Shown: one piece after another, positions 10,083 through 21,511 of the stretch
Numbering within the stretch: position 1 is the first letter of the stretch
How the letters are laid out: each line of letters opens with the position of its first letter
DNA from: Metarhizium brunneum
Lineage: Eukaryota; Ascomycota; Sordariomycetes; Hypocreales; Clavicipitaceae
NCBI RefSeq assembly: GCF_013426205.1
Contig: NC_089423.1
Coordinates: 5,208,001 to 5,272,000, forward strand
Reading direction: 5' to 3'
DNA: 64,000 nt
Made by a program: the position numbers and the translations under genes
Notes under the pieces: generated by a model
The model's database searches: none
What the model saw: only the letters and a program-made list of their open reading frames with translations
Told to the model about the DNA's origin: nothing

Positions 10083-11297
10083 TTAGTAGCCAGCTCTCCT
10101 AAGTCTCTCCTTCTCATCCAGGACAGACTCGTCACGAGCGGGCTCCGGCTGCTGTTGATGGTGGTCGTACTCGACAGCAGCAGGCTCACTCCTCTCGTCG
10201 AGAACAGTGTCGCCAGGAGAAGGCTTGCGGCCTACTTCCCGGACAACAGTGTGGTCAAAGTCGGGGCGGCCCTCGATTGCCCTGAGAACTTCAAAGAGGG
10301 GCTTTGCACCCATGGGCCACGCAACGTCACCGCAAAGGATCTTCTTGGCCGAGATGCCGCGCTCATTGTAGAAGACGGAGTTGGCGTCGGCGCGGCTGAC
10401 AATGATGGTGCCGTCGATCTGGACGCCGGCCCAGAGACCACGGCTCTTCATGTAGCTCCACATGGGCCGGACCGTCTTGGAGAGGGCGGCGTCGACACTG
10501 GCACCGGTGCCGATGGGGCCTATGGCGATGGAGGCATCACCACCAAGGGATACGCGCGGGTTGGTAAAGGCATTGACCTGGGCTGGGGTGTTGAGGACAC
10601 AAACGCAGTCGTAAATGTCGAGGCCGAGCATGAAGCCAGCACCGACAGTGGAAACGACAAAGGATGAAGGGGGCGACCAGGTGCCGTCTGGGCGCCGGGC
10701 GACGACAACACCGGAGCCGGCGGCAAGAGAGCCGTGGAAAGCGCCGGCACGGATCACGTTGAAGATGGCGAGACCGGCACATGTTCTCAAGACGGCGTCG
10801 GGAATCTTGACCATGGACTTCTTGGTGATGCCGGTAGGGTGCATAGGCCCGTCTGCCTTGGGGGGCGGAGGAGCGCCGAGGCCTGCAGATTGGGGAATTA
10901 GGAGGTTGCCCGTGGTAGAGTTTGCAGCAAAAGTAGACGACATACTGGTAAAAGAGTGAAGAATACGGGCAGCCTTGCCGCACTCCTTCTGCACGCTGGT
11001 AGGCCACCAGCCCTCGGCGCCAATGACATTGGCAGCCTTGTTCAACGGCCAGCCGGCCTTGGTGGTGATGGAGTGGAACTTCTGGCCAAAGGAGCTGGGC
11101 TTTCGAGGAGCAGGTCCAGCTGGAGTGTTGTAGTCAGGGGCATTCATGTTGGCATCAAAGGTCGAGCCGGGTGTGAGACCAGTATGAGAAGGGGTGTAGG
11201 CGGGAGGCTGCTGCTGCTGCTCTTGTAGTTGTTGACTGGCGCGGTCGTTGCATGCAGCATTGTCGCCATTGTAATTATGGATGCTGTGGGCAGTCAT
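10083..11297 (-). CDS. SYLF-domain (Ysc84/Lsb3-like) lipid-binding protein
   Basis: SYLF proteins bind phosphoinositides and actin and act at endocytic sites. The open frame gives 404 residues: a Gln/Pro-rich N terminus (about 1-80), the SYLF domain (about 100-340: KSMVKIPDAVLRTCAGLAIF, GSGVVVARRPDGTW, FVVSTVGAGFMLGLDIYDCV, ADANSVFYNERG) and a charged C-terminal tail ending RRAGY. No SH3 domain follows, unlike yeast Ysc84. Inside the frame lies a likely 63-nt intron (10883-10945) with GTATGT and CTGCAG. Its length is a multiple of three and it has no stop, so the spliced protein would be 383 residues, moving directly from HSFTS to LGAPPPPK. The first ATG is used. Confidence 0.88.
   Translation of the reverse strand: MTAHSIHNYNGDNAACNDRASQQLQEQQQQPPAYTPSHTGLTPGSTFDANMNAPDYNTPAGPAPRKPSSFGQKFHSITTKAGWPLNKAANVIGAEGWWPTSVQKECGKAARILHSFTSMSSTFAANSTTGNLLIPQSAGLGAPPPPKADGPMHPTGITKKSMVKIPDAVLRTCAGLAIFNVIRAGAFHGSLAAGSGVVVARRPDGTWSPPSSFVVSTVGAGFMLGLDIYDCVCVLNTPAQVNAFTNPRVSLGGDASIAIGPIGTGASVDAALSKTVRPMWSYMKSRGLWAGVQIDGTIIVSRADANSVFYNERGISAKKILCGDVAWPMGAKPLFEVLRAIEGRPDFDHTVVREVGRKPSPGDTVLDERSEPAAVEYDHHQQQPEPARDESVLDEKERLRRAGY
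10883..10945 (-). other. Probable in-frame intron in the SYLF gene
   Basis: The 63-nt segment begins GTATGT and ends CTGCAG. It encodes a Ser/Thr/Asn-rich insert just before the conserved SYLF core when read through. The branch site is weak (CCTAATT), so either form may exist. Confidence 0.65.
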
Positions 11298-13087
11298 TGT
11301 GATTGTAGTTGGCTATGTATTAAGGGTGTGAAGATACGTGCGATGTAGAAAGTGGTGTTTCGTTGACTGGTGGTGGTGCAGGTGGTGTAATTCGAGATTT
11401 AAGCTTATTTCTTGTCGTGATTGCTCTCATCTCCTTGAAACTTCTTTCCCAGTCGACGGCTGCATCAACATCTTATATTTCTGCCTTGACTGCCATGGTC
11501 TAGCTTCCTCGCTCACTCGGCCCCAAGCCGCGATGTCGTCGCAACGCGCATGCCATGCCAGACAAACGGCCACGACCCCTGCCAACTTCCATGCTGCAAA
11601 GGCATCATCTCCGTGCACCACGGAGCCTCGAGTGCCTCGGTGCGTTCGTGGATCTTGTGGCTGAGCTTATTGACTCTTGCACTGTTTGGGTTGCGGATGA
11701 ATGCCTGGCCGTGTCTGATCCTTCGAGATGGCTGTCACTTCCAGAGGCTTAAGTGGACGGAGGCGAGTGACGCGTGGACGGGATGGTGGCCGCGAGCCAC
11801 GACGCGAAGGCCGAAGACGAACGCACCCGAGTGCGAGCAGGCAGGAGCGAACCAGCCAGCCAACCAACTGTCACCTGCCATTAGGCGGGTGGAGAATCAT
11901 CTCCAGAACAGAGCATCAGCACTGCACAGAGTACCTCGCCTTCTCTCAATGTCCATGGAGGTATATTTTGGCTTTTTGAGCCGCGACTCTTACACTCACT
12001 ATCGCATGTATCGGAGAACATGAGAGACACAACGGACTACTCCTGTAACGCTAGACTGCAAAGGAGGCTGCAGTCACCATTGTGAGTGAAGCCTAGAGGT
12101 AAGAGGCGATACGGGTCTTTCGCGGCTGTGCATTTGGAGTTAACTGGCTTCCTAGCTCCGAGTATAAACACCCAAGCCCCGAGCATGCGTAGAGCAAGAA
12201 TCATATCTAATTTAAATACTGGAAGCCTTCCTGGTCGAAACCAGTATGATGGACCAAGCTTAGGAGAATGTGGCGATCAACGGGGTGAAACTTCCAGCCC
12301 GGCGACGGCTCGGACCGTCATCCTGAACGCCGATGCTTTCTCCTTGTACGCTCCCTCGTTGTATTTCGGACCTCATCAGGTGGAGAGTATCGTTTCCGCA
12401 ACCCAAGAAGTACATAAGCAAGCACGCCCTGCCGAGGCTCCCCGATCTACGCCCAGAAACAGTTTAAGTCACCACCACCACCAAACATCGCGGGATTCTA
12501 CACGTCACTACTTCTCACTAGCTGCGTCCGAGGCGCTCTAGTCGACTAATACAGGCAGTCTGACAAGGAGATTCGGATGCCATGACCATGCTTCACAGTA
12601 TCTCCTGTTGCTTCCCCCAGACCTCATGATGCGCGGGCGAATGGCTCAGTGACTCAATGGGGAAGGTGACGTCTCCATCGCTCGGCCCGATGCAAATGAA
12701 ATAAAGGGCATTCGTGCGGACATGCTCAGCCGATTTTTCCACAAACCGCCTCGATCTCAATTGACAGGTGCTGTGGCGCATTGCCAGTCCTTCAAACACG
12801 AGCAAAATGAGATTTGCGCGCAGAATAGACCCGGCTACTCGGCACTATGCGTGGTCAGACGCACACTTGACAGGGCAAAAACGCTAACCTTTAAACATGC
12901 CATGAATAACAAACACGGATTTGAGTTTTCAGGGGCCGGGGTGGGCTGGATTGTGGAGGCAACTCTGTTAGTCGGACTCAGTTACAAAAGCACCAACAAA
13001 CCGCGCCTTGGTCTTGGGAAAGGAAAACAACACCATGGACCATTGTGCTTGTGCATCCGCGTTGTGGCCATAGCTGTACTTCGCAAT
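11298..13087. other. Intergenic region between divergent SYLF and GH55 genes
   Basis: These 1.8 kb lie between two divergently transcribed genes and should hold both promoters. Open frames on both strands are short and without family motifs. An open frame from 12722 runs into the GH55 first exon in the right phase, but its upstream part looks non-coding. Confidence 0.5.
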
Positions 13088-15730
13088 ATGAAGTTCTCAC
13101 CATTATTGGGTCTCGCAACCCTGTTGTTGCCTTCCTTGTCATCAGGTCTCCCTTCTGCCCAACTCGACGAGAGACAAGCCGGTTCATCATGGTTTCTGCC
13201 GCACCTGGACCATACCTCGGGTCCTGTGAGAGCCTATGTGCCGAATCTTGTCAATGGGGCCGGACAACCCAATTACACTTACCCGGTTTATAAGGCTGTC
13301 AACTCTGGCGACTCCCAGGGCCTCATTAGTGCAATCTCCTCGGATGGACCTAGTGGTGGCCAGCGAGATAACTGCTGGCTTGCCGGACAACCCCGAGTTA
13401 TTTACTTGGCACCGGGTAAAGAATCTCCAGAGGGCCGGGTGGTGGTGGTCTAGATCAAGTCAAAAGGAGCTGGGCCAGTTCTGACCAGCTTTTACAGGGA
13501 CATACACGCTCTCTTCCACGCTATTTCTAAACACAGACACCGTGATTATCGGCGACGCCTCGAACCCACCTACTATTAAAGCTGCCACTGTCTTCAACGG
13601 CAAATATCTTATCGTTGGTGGTCAGGGAGATGGCGAGAATCATCCATGCGGCGGATTTGCCGGGGAGACACATTTCTCAGTTATGAGTGAGATGAGCTGC
13701 CTCGCTCTCAATGCACAATGAACAAATGGCTGACAAGCTCGTAGTTAAGAATGTTGTTCTGGACACTACAGCGAACTCGGGCAGTGGCAATTTCACAGCC
13801 TTGAGCTGGGCTATTGCTCAGAACTGCGCACTGGTGTGTTTACACGAGAATGGCTGTAATAGTGAGCGGTTTTGTCGGCTAACTTTGGTGTCTAGGTGAA
13901 TGTGAAAATCAACATGCCTCAAGGTGCTCATACTGGTAAATGGACCTCTAAACTCCCCAGCATTTTACAAAGCGGCCATCTCCTAATGCAGACTCTCCCA
14001 TAGGCATCGTGATGGGTGGTGGCTCGACAATCTCAGTTTCTGATGTGCAATTCAACTTTGGCAACGTTGGTTTGCATTGGAGCGGTAAGCCTGGCGATGA
14101 TTGCTTTCCTACATAATGTGGCATAGTTGTCCATATTCTTTAACTTGTGCCCTCTAACGCAATATTGTTAGGCCATCAGCAAGGACAAGTCAAGGACATG
14201 ACATTTAACAAGTGCACGACGGGTATCCTGATCGACAGCGGCTTCACCATCAGCATCTTCGCTCCCGTCTGCAACACCGTCGGCAACTGCATAGTCCTCA
14301 ACGAGGGCAACCCCTGGGTCGCCGTCATCGACGGGCAGAGCATTAACTCGGGCGACTTCTTCACCAGCCGAGTCGGCTCTCCCAACTTCATGCTCGAGAA
14401 CATCTCCAAAGACACCACCAACTCCAACATGGTCACAGTGGGTGGCAGCGTCAAGGTCGGCGGCGTGTCGAGCTTGGGGACGTATATTTACGGAAATACT
14501 CGAGACTCCAACCCAATATACCAATCTGATCCCACATCGAAACCAGTCTCTAGACCGGCGGCTCTTGCTCCAGGAGGCAAGTATCCTGTCATCAATGCGC
14601 CACAGTACTCTGGAAAGACGGTCTCCGATGTTGTGAACCTGAAGGACGCGAGGCAGAATGGAGGCTTCAACCTACACGGAGACGGTTCAGTTGATGATAC
14701 GGCGGCGCTACAAGGTGCTCTCAACACGGCAGCCAGCGGGGGTAAGATTGCGTACCTGCCCTTTGGCATCTACAGAGTCACCTCGACCATTACCATCCCC
14801 CCTGGCACTGAGCTATACGGAGAGGCTTGGTCCACCATCTCGGGATCGGGCAGCGCCTTCTCATCCGAGTCGAGCCCTACGCCAGTCGTCCAAGTCGGCA
14901 GCTCGCCAGGTCAAAAGGGCACGGCACGCATCCAAGACATTCGCTTCACCGTCAACGAGGCCCTCCCCGGGGCCATTCTCCTGCGAATCAACATGGCGGG
15001 CGATAACCCCGGCGACGTGGCCGTCTTCAACTCCCTCATCACCATTGGCGGCACCCGCGACACCACGCTCAGCTGCAGCGACGAAGCCAAGTGCCGCGCC
15101 GCCTACCTTGGCCTGCACCTTGCGGCCGGCTCATCAGCCTACATAGACAACTTCTGGTCCTGGGTAGCCGACCACCCCAGCGACAACAGCGCAAAGGGCA
15201 TTCACACCGTGGTCAAGGGAGGCGTCCTCATTGAAGCCACAGCGGGAACATGGATCGCGGGCCTTGGGTCGGAGCACAACTGGCTGTACCAGCTGGGTCT
15301 TCACAATGCCGCCAACGTCTTCATCTCGCTCTTCCAAAGCGAGACCAACTACTTCCAGGGCAACCACGGCGCCCCGCTGCCAGGACAGCCCTTCAACGCC
15401 ATTGCTTCGGACCCCAATTTCTCATGGTGCAGCAGCAGCGATAACGTGTGCCGGATGGGCCTTGCGCAGTACTACCTTGGTAGCAACAGTGCCATCTATC
15501 ACTACGCGGCTGGCAGTTGGAACTTTGAGTCGTTGACGGGCCTGAATCAGGGTTTGATGAACTATATTCAGAGCCCGGTGAGCAATGGGCATTTGCATGG
15601 GTTTACCACTGGGCCCAATGTCGCGGAGGCTATGAGGCTGCCGAACGGCAACCAGTTTGGACGTGGAGGAAAAGATGGGTTCAGCGGATCGTGGGGGACG
15701 CTTATTGCGGATATTGCCAGCCAGTATTGA
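13088..15730 (+). CDS. Secreted GH55 exo-beta-1,3-glucanase
   Basis: This enzyme family releases glucose from beta-1,3-glucan of fungal walls, for wall turnover or attack on other fungi. Six exons (13088-13415, 13498-13686, 13745-13833, 13896-13935, 14004-14084, 14172-15730) give 761 residues, and all five introns (58-87 nt) keep phase. A signal peptide (KFSPLLGLATLLLPSLSSG) is followed by a basic processing site, LDERQ. Two right-handed beta-helix (pectate-lyase-3 superfamily) modules follow. The first holds LNTDTVIIGDASNPP and KNVVLDTTANSG. The second starts near GSVDDTAALQGALN and holds HNAANVFISLFQSETNYFQG. The length suits fungal GH55 enzymes of about 750-800 residues. The first five exons are short and an ORF search sees mainly the last one. 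Substrate is inferred from family only. Confidence 0.93.
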
Positions 15731-16526
15731 GGGTAGTCTCTGAAGACCTTGTGAGCTGTTAGCATCATCCCAATGGAGCGCATTTCCCGATTGTCATCGG
15801 TTCTTGTAAATTGGCGAATATGCTATGTAGGTGATGGAATCGCTGGGCAGAATGTGAAGTCGAGACTGCGCAGTGCGTATGAGGAACGGAGGCGTTGAGT
15901 TGCCGCAGTAGCTCCGCGGGTCCAACTCTGTGTCTGTTATCAATCTCTACCAGTGAGATGGTACAGTAATAAAAGTACATGTGCACTTATTAGTCTTTGG
16001 TTCAGCAAGAGTAAAATGTGGCAAACTTGCTCTGATGGCGCTTCAAGCATGTAGAAGTTTGAGTTGTCACCATCATTTAGTATGCTGAGCCCAAACCCAT
16101 CATGACATCCAGACAAGCACTTACCCAACCCTCGCCATGCATAGCAAATTGCCCAAGTTTAAGTACCTAGGTAGGTATTTTATTTTCCGGAGTACTTTGT
16201 ATCTCATCCCACAAACAGCTCCGTCCATTTCTTGCGTCATCACACCCCCTTGCGGGGTGATGAGCTCCAACCACAATCCGTGAATGCGTGCATGTGCGAG
16301 GCGAAGCTCTCACTTGACAGGCAGCACCTTCCATTGAGCTTACATCAACACCACCGCGTCGCCATCTTATCCCATGCATACTTACACAACCCTCCCACCT
16401 CCCACCACCGAATCCATCACAAACACATTGGACCCAAGCAATTAGCCCGCCACTACAACGACAACGCCCATTGCCACCGAATCCATCACAACTCTACACA
16501 TCGTCGTCACCCGACTTGCTATCATC
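15731..16526. other. Intergenic, GH55 3' flank and promethin promoter
   Basis: No gene is seen. A CCTAGGTAGGTA motif occurs near 16168, and C-rich, CA-rich sequence (16360-16520) precedes the promethin start, as expected for a fungal promoter and 5' untranslated region. Confidence 0.5.
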
Positions 16527-17155
16527 ATGCCCGCCGCAGTAGAAACCACCAGCGCCCCCAACAACAACGGGAGCATCCCGGCCGCCGTGCAAAAACAAGC
16601 CATAGGCGCCTCTTCCTACCTCCAGCGCTGCCTGGACTGGGCAGCTCCGCCGCCCTCGCGCCAGCGCGCATACGAGACCACGTCGGCATTCGCCTCTGCG
16701 CGACCCGTCCTCTTCGTGAGTACCGCCAACGCCGCCGGGCGATGACCAACTCGCGACCAAAAAGAAGAAAAAAAGCCTGCGAGGGAGCTAACCATCGCCG
16801 CCAGTCTTTTCTCGCCGCACAAGCTCTGCTGTGCTTCTTCCCGCTGCTGCTGTTCGCCACCTTCTCCCTCTGCACCGTCGTGTTCGGCCTCGGCGCCGCC
16901 ATCATCTTCGCCCTGTTCTGGATCGGCATCGCGCTCCTCGTCCTCATCCCCACTCTGCTGGTGACGTCGTCCGTCGCCGTGCTGGTATGGGCCTGGTCGG
17001 CGGGCAGTTTCCTTGTCGCGAGGTGGCTCTACCAGCGGGCGTCGCTGAGGACGAGCGGCGAGGCGCGGGTTGATACCGGCGGGAAGCAGGTGGCCGTTGT
17101 CAAGGACGAGGATGGGTTCAGTGGAAGCGTAGAGCATGTCAAGGCGGAGCAGTGA
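16527..17155 (+). CDS. Promethin/LDAF-type lipid-droplet protein
   Basis: Exons 16527-16715 and 16805-17155, joined across an 89-nt intron (GTGAGT, GCTAACC, CCAG), give 179 residues. After a ~60-residue soluble head (YLQRCLDWAAPPPSRQRAYE) come long closely spaced hydrophobic stretches (SFLAAQALLCFFPLLLFATF, VVFGLGAAIIFALFWIGIAL, LLVTSSVAVLVWAWSAGSFL), as in the promethin family (human LDAF1, yeast Ldo16), which works with seipin at lipid-droplet formation sites. The C-terminal tail is charged. The intron cuts exactly before the membrane block. The start ATG (ATCATCATGC) opens the only frame consistent with the splice. The family call rests on topology and length, not on a catalytic motif. Confidence 0.75.
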
Positions 17156-17509
17156 GTGACTGGGACGCGAAACCCTTTGACTGTCTACGACTCGGCAATG
17201 GGGGATTGGAGCGCATGATGATTGTATTATATACCCTTTGGCTTGGTTGGTTTGAGGTTGGGCATGGAGACACCCTCGATGCATATCGAGTCTCTTTGAG
17301 AGCACATGGCGCTTTGTTGGGAAACCGTCACCAGTAATCAAATATTCTATCAATGCAAAAGGCACCGACGGTTAGAACACATCACTAGACCAACACTGGT
17401 TAAAAATCATCCACCATCGTTTGACGCACAATGCAGCACCAAAACACGCCGCCGGGCTCTATTGTCTTCCTCCACTATGGAAACTCCCCATCCTATACAC
17501 AATAGTACA
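17156..17509. other. Convergent 3' flank, promethin and RPT2
   Basis: The 350-bp gap between two convergent genes should hold both 3' untranslated regions. I see nothing else in it. Confidence 0.5.
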
Positions 17510-19066
17510 TTACAAATACAGACCCTCGGGCTCGCCCTCCTGCTTGGTACGCAGCACACGCTCCCTAGCAGAACGGAAATCCGCCATTTGTACGCGCATG
17601 CGTCGCTCCCGTAGAGCCATCATGCCGGCTTCCGAGCAAATTGCCTTGATATCCGCTCCGGAAAGATCGTCCTTCTGCGAGATAAACTCTTCCAGATCGA
17701 CATCATCGTTCAAATTCATCTTGGATGTGTGCAGCGTGAAGATCTTTCTCTTGGTGTTTTGGTCGGGGTTCTCAAACAAAATCTTCCGGTCAATACGTCC
17801 GGGTCGAATCAGGGCGGGATCTAACGTGTCGATCTTGTTGGTGGCCATGATAACCTTGACATCGCCGCGGTCATCGAAACCATCTAGCTGGTTGAGAAGT
17901 TCCAGCATGGTTCGCTGCACTTCTCGTTCGCCTCCAGAGGTGGAGTCATAACGCTTCGTACCAATGGCGTCAATTTCATCAATGAAAACAATTGAAGGTG
18001 CATTCTCACCCGCAACCTGTTGCTGTGTTAGCTCACGAACCAAGAGGGAAAAAAAAGAAAGAAACATCAGTCATCCGGGGGGACATACTTGGAAGAGCTG
18101 TCGGACCAAGCGAGGACCATCACCCAAGTACTTCTGGATCAGCTCACTGCCAACGATGCGGAGAAAGGTGGCAGATGTTTGGTTGGCGACAGCCTTGGCA
18201 AGCAAAGTCTTGCCCGTTCCAGGAGCACCGTAAAGAATGACACCCTTTGGCGGCTTGATCCCCATCTCTTCGTACAGCTCGGGATGGAGCAATGGCAACT
18301 CGACCGATTCTCTGACTTCCTGGATTTGCGATTCCAAACCGCCAATGTCTGCGTACGATTCCGTCGGAGCCTTGTCGAGCTTCATGACGCTGACAATAGG
18401 ATCGGTATCATCTGTGAGAACACCAACGATACTCACGCTCTTATGATGCAGCAAAACACTCGCGCCGGGCTCGAGAAGATCCTTGTCGACGAAGCTCATG
18501 ATGCTGACATAATACTCAGGACCGGTAGTGCTACTAACGATCGCATGGTCATCATCAATGAGCTCTTCCAGAGTTCCGACGCCCATCGGGCTTCCTCGCA
18601 TATCGTCTACTCGTCCGCGCTCGTCGGCTAGTCTGTCCACGTCGGCGTCTGGTCCAACGGCAGCGCCCTCCTTGGCAGCCTTGGCCTTTCGCAGGCGCTC
18701 CTGGTTTTCGACGTACTCCTCCTCCAAAAGGAGGTGGTCATGGATTCTTTGCATTCGCAGCAGGCGGAGCTTGCATCTGCTGGTAGGGTAGATAGCCGGC
18801 AGCTTGGCAGCAGCGCTGGTGCCACCGGCCTTTCTCTTCTTGCGACCAACTCGAGTCGTAGGCCTCGGGGGAGGCTCGTACTTGGGCTTATCCTTCTGCA
18901 AAAAAGTTTGTTAAAAATAGAACTATACACAGGTCGCGCATACAACTTGCCTTCTTATCCTTGTCCTCACGGCCGTCGCCGCCTCCCATGCCAGATTGTC
19001 CTTGACCCTTTTCAATCAATCGTCAGCAACGGTAGGAAAGAGACGATACCATTCTGAGCTTACCAT
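17510..19066 (-). CDS. RPT2: 26S proteasome regulatory ATPase subunit Rpt2
   Basis: Rpt2 is one of six AAA+ ATPases in the proteasome base ring; it unfolds substrates and gates the 20S core. Four exons (19066-19064, 19007-18951, 18895-18089, 18016-17510) give 457 residues. The first exon is the ATG alone. The next begins [10 protein letters not shown], so the N-myristoylation glycine known for Rpt2 follows directly. The second intron (18896-18950) has a GC donor (GCAAGT) with a TTTTTGCAG end; the others are [24 protein letters not shown], Walker A GAPGTGKT, Walker [10 protein letters not shown] and the arginine-finger region [11 protein letters not shown] are all present. The C terminus LYL matches the HbYX gating motif. 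The identification is firm. Confidence 0.96.
18896..18950 (-). other. GC-AG intron in RPT2
   Basis: The donor reads AAG|GCAAGT and the acceptor TTTTTGCAG|AAG. Only this splice joins the Lys-rich KDKDKK to KDKPKYEP, as conserved in Rpt2. GC donors are a small minority in fungi and usually, as here, have otherwise perfect consensus. Confidence 0.85.
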
Positions 19067-20617
19067 GTTGGCGGACCAGGCTCGTAGAGCTTCTAAATCG
19101 ACGGTCTGGGAGCTCAATAACTATTTCAGCTTGTTAAATGGGTAGCACAGCTGGATGATGATGAATACCGTTGATTGAAGTGGCGATGACGAGCTTCAGG
19201 GCAATGCGGATAGTGAGTGGATTCAGATTGCCGCGATCAGGCGCCAGAGAAACACGACAGCTCCGTGTTGGTCACGTGCTGGCCCCTACATAGCATCACG
19301 TGCTGACCAGTCACTCCCTCCTCTTGTTCTCTGCCGACAGAGCCTTGCCAAAGACATTCGTTTGCTATCTGCTGTTTGATTTCATTCTTTTTTTTTTAAA
19401 AGAAGAGCGCAGTATGGGTGTGGTATAACAATCTGGTATAGGATACTAGAGTTATGCGTGCGTGCACCAGGCGTACGACCTATGCAGATTGGGGTCCCAA
19501 AATGGACCAAGAAGTTGGGATGTGATGCGAATAGCCCTATGTTCAGTATTTCAAGATACCGCCCGTAGGTGCTTATCAGAGTAACCGAGGACTGATGAGG
19601 CTTGAATTCTTACGATAAGGACTTAAGTAGGTATGAGCCAGAGCTCAGGGGACGCGGCTGCTAGGATCGAAGGTCACCCTCATATTGCGGCAACTTCGTA
19701 AAGAGCTTCTCTGAGGGGCGCACCTACGGACACTTCCTCGCCTCCTCCAAGGCACTTGCAATATTCGCGGTGTGTTGACTATACATTATATTATTATTTA
19801 CAAATATCTTATTTGTAAATACCTAAAAACTGGTTTTGAAACGCTGCGGCTTTCCCCTAAGTCAGCAACCACGCCTAGACCCTATCAGCACATCTTTTCG
19901 CGACAAAACCACATCCCTAGAATTAATCATGCCACTCTGAGTAAACACGAAGAGCTGACCTTTAATATGGGAAGAAAAAACATTGTTTGCAGAAGCAGCC
20001 AAAGTTGACAAAAGGCGTTGCACAGTCAGACCTTGGAGCCGGCAAGTAAAACTGGCAAACACTTGCCTGGCACCTCGAGGGCAAGCTTGACAGGGCAAAC
20101 GGGGCCAGCCTCAACCACATTACTCAGGATTCACCTCTAACTTTAAGTAGCTGGTAGATACTTACTTAAGTAAGTACTCAGAATACTGACCTCATGGCGC
20201 TGCAGGTCGCTCCGGGTTCCAGTCAACTGGTCACCACCTTCATCCATGTTTGTTTGTTCTCAAGTGCTGCCCCTCCTTCCAGCCACAGTACTTAAGTAGT
20301 CGACTAGGAGCCAAGTACCGAGTACCGAGGTACCTGCAGGTGTATGAAGAATAACACCCAGTCCCAGGTACTGTATTCTTCTTCAAGTCAAGTGGCATAC
20401 CCCAGCCCGCATCTTTGATCGATGTCCTAATCCCACTTTCCAAACGGCGACTCTCCATCCTCTTCTCTTTGTGTTTTCACTTTTCCTTTCCTTTGCACGC
20501 CGTGCCACTCGTCTCCTCATACATCTCGAGCATATAATACCGACGTGCCCGGTGACCAACCCGCTACCAAAACTTTGCCACTATTTCACTCACCAACAGT
20601 TAATAATCATCACCGCA
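19067..20617. other. Divergent promoter region, RPT2 and UBC1
   Basis: Besides the CACGTG pair this 1.55-kb region has a TACTTAAGTA palindrome near 20165 and CT-rich sequence (20440-20600) before UBC1. No coding frame is convincing. Confidence 0.5.
19272..19305. promoter_or_regulatory. Paired TCACGTGCTG motifs upstream of RPT2
   Basis: Two exact copies of TCACGTGCTG lie at 19272-19281 and 19296-19305, 24 bp apart start to start and about 210-240 bp upstream of the RPT2 ATG. The core CACGTG is the usual site of bHLH factors. A role in RPT2 transcription is inference from position. Confidence 0.55.
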
Positions 20618-21511
20618 ATGACGAGCAGCAGAGATCGGCGTGTGGCCAAAGAACTTCAAGACATTCAAGCGGACAGGGACAACTCTGGAGTCTACGCTGC
20701 GCCTATTGACGACGTCAACTTGAAGCACTTGAAAGGCACCATCCCTGGCCCTCCCGATACCCCGTACTATGGAGGCACCTTCATAATCGATATTCGAATA
20801 CCAGACAACTACCCGTTTAAGTCACCCTCCATGAGCTTCAGCACAAAAATCTGGCATCCGAATGTCAGCAGCCAGACTGTACGTCACCACATGAGGCCCG
20901 TCATTGCGTCCCGTGCACCCTTGTGGTACTCTGCATGGTCGGTCAAGAGTCCAGCTAACCGGACACTAGGGAGCCATCTGCCTAGACACCCTTGGGTCAG
21001 GCTGGTCGCCAGTCCAGACCATCAAGACCGCACTGCTATCTATTCGCATGCTCCTCGAAGTTCCTAACCCGAAAGATCCGCAAGACGCCGAAGTCGCATG
21101 CATGCTGATGCAACAACCCGAGCAGTTTGCCCGCGTCGCCCAAGAATGGGCCATCAAGCATGCCGGCGCACCTAGACAAGAACTCAATCTGAGCCAGTAC
21201 AAGAATAGCGACGCGCCAAAAAGTGACGATGCGAGCAGGTGAGGAAACGCCTTGTCTTTCTTTTCCTTATTTGCTTCCGCGGTCTTGTACAATAAAGAAA
21301 TAACAAGGACTAACTCGGAATACTCACCAACTATAGATACAAAGGATTCAGCAAGGACCTAGTTGATCGCTTCGTAAACATGGGCTTCGATGTCGATGCT
21401 GTTGTAGATGCCTTCCTTTTTGTGGGTATCGACCGCAACAATGGACAGGACTATGAACTGGAGGAGGCGTACATGGGCGATATCACCGCACGGCTCCTCG
21501 GCGAACAGTGA
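20618..21511 (+). CDS. UBC1: Ubiquitin-conjugating enzyme E2 with UBA domain (Ubc1/UBE2K type)
   Basis: This E2 carries activated ubiquitin and, in yeast, builds Lys48 chains with the APC/C and ER-associated degradation. Exons 20618-20878, 20970-21238 and 21337-21511 give 234 residues; introns of 91 and 98 nt carry GCTAACC and ACTAACT branch sites. The UBC fold (residues 1-150) shows TPYYGGTF, IWHPNVSS and the active-site Cys 91 in GAICLDTL, split just before by intron 1. A C-terminal UBA domain (KGFSKDLVDRFVNMGFDVDA) separates class Ubc1/E2-25K from other E2s. The start ATG follows CACCGCA. It sits near another ubiquitin-proteasome gene, RPT2, in divergent orientation across 1.55 kb. Confidence 0.95.

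Noticed and set aside
12722..13087. Upstream extension of the GH55 first exon
   Set aside because: It is in phase, but the signal peptide begins at 13088 and upstream residues lack secreted-protein character.
20160..20180. TACTTAAGTA palindrome as a mobile-element end
   Set aside because: No matching copy, element body or target duplication nearby; similar short palindromes are scattered in other intergenic parts.
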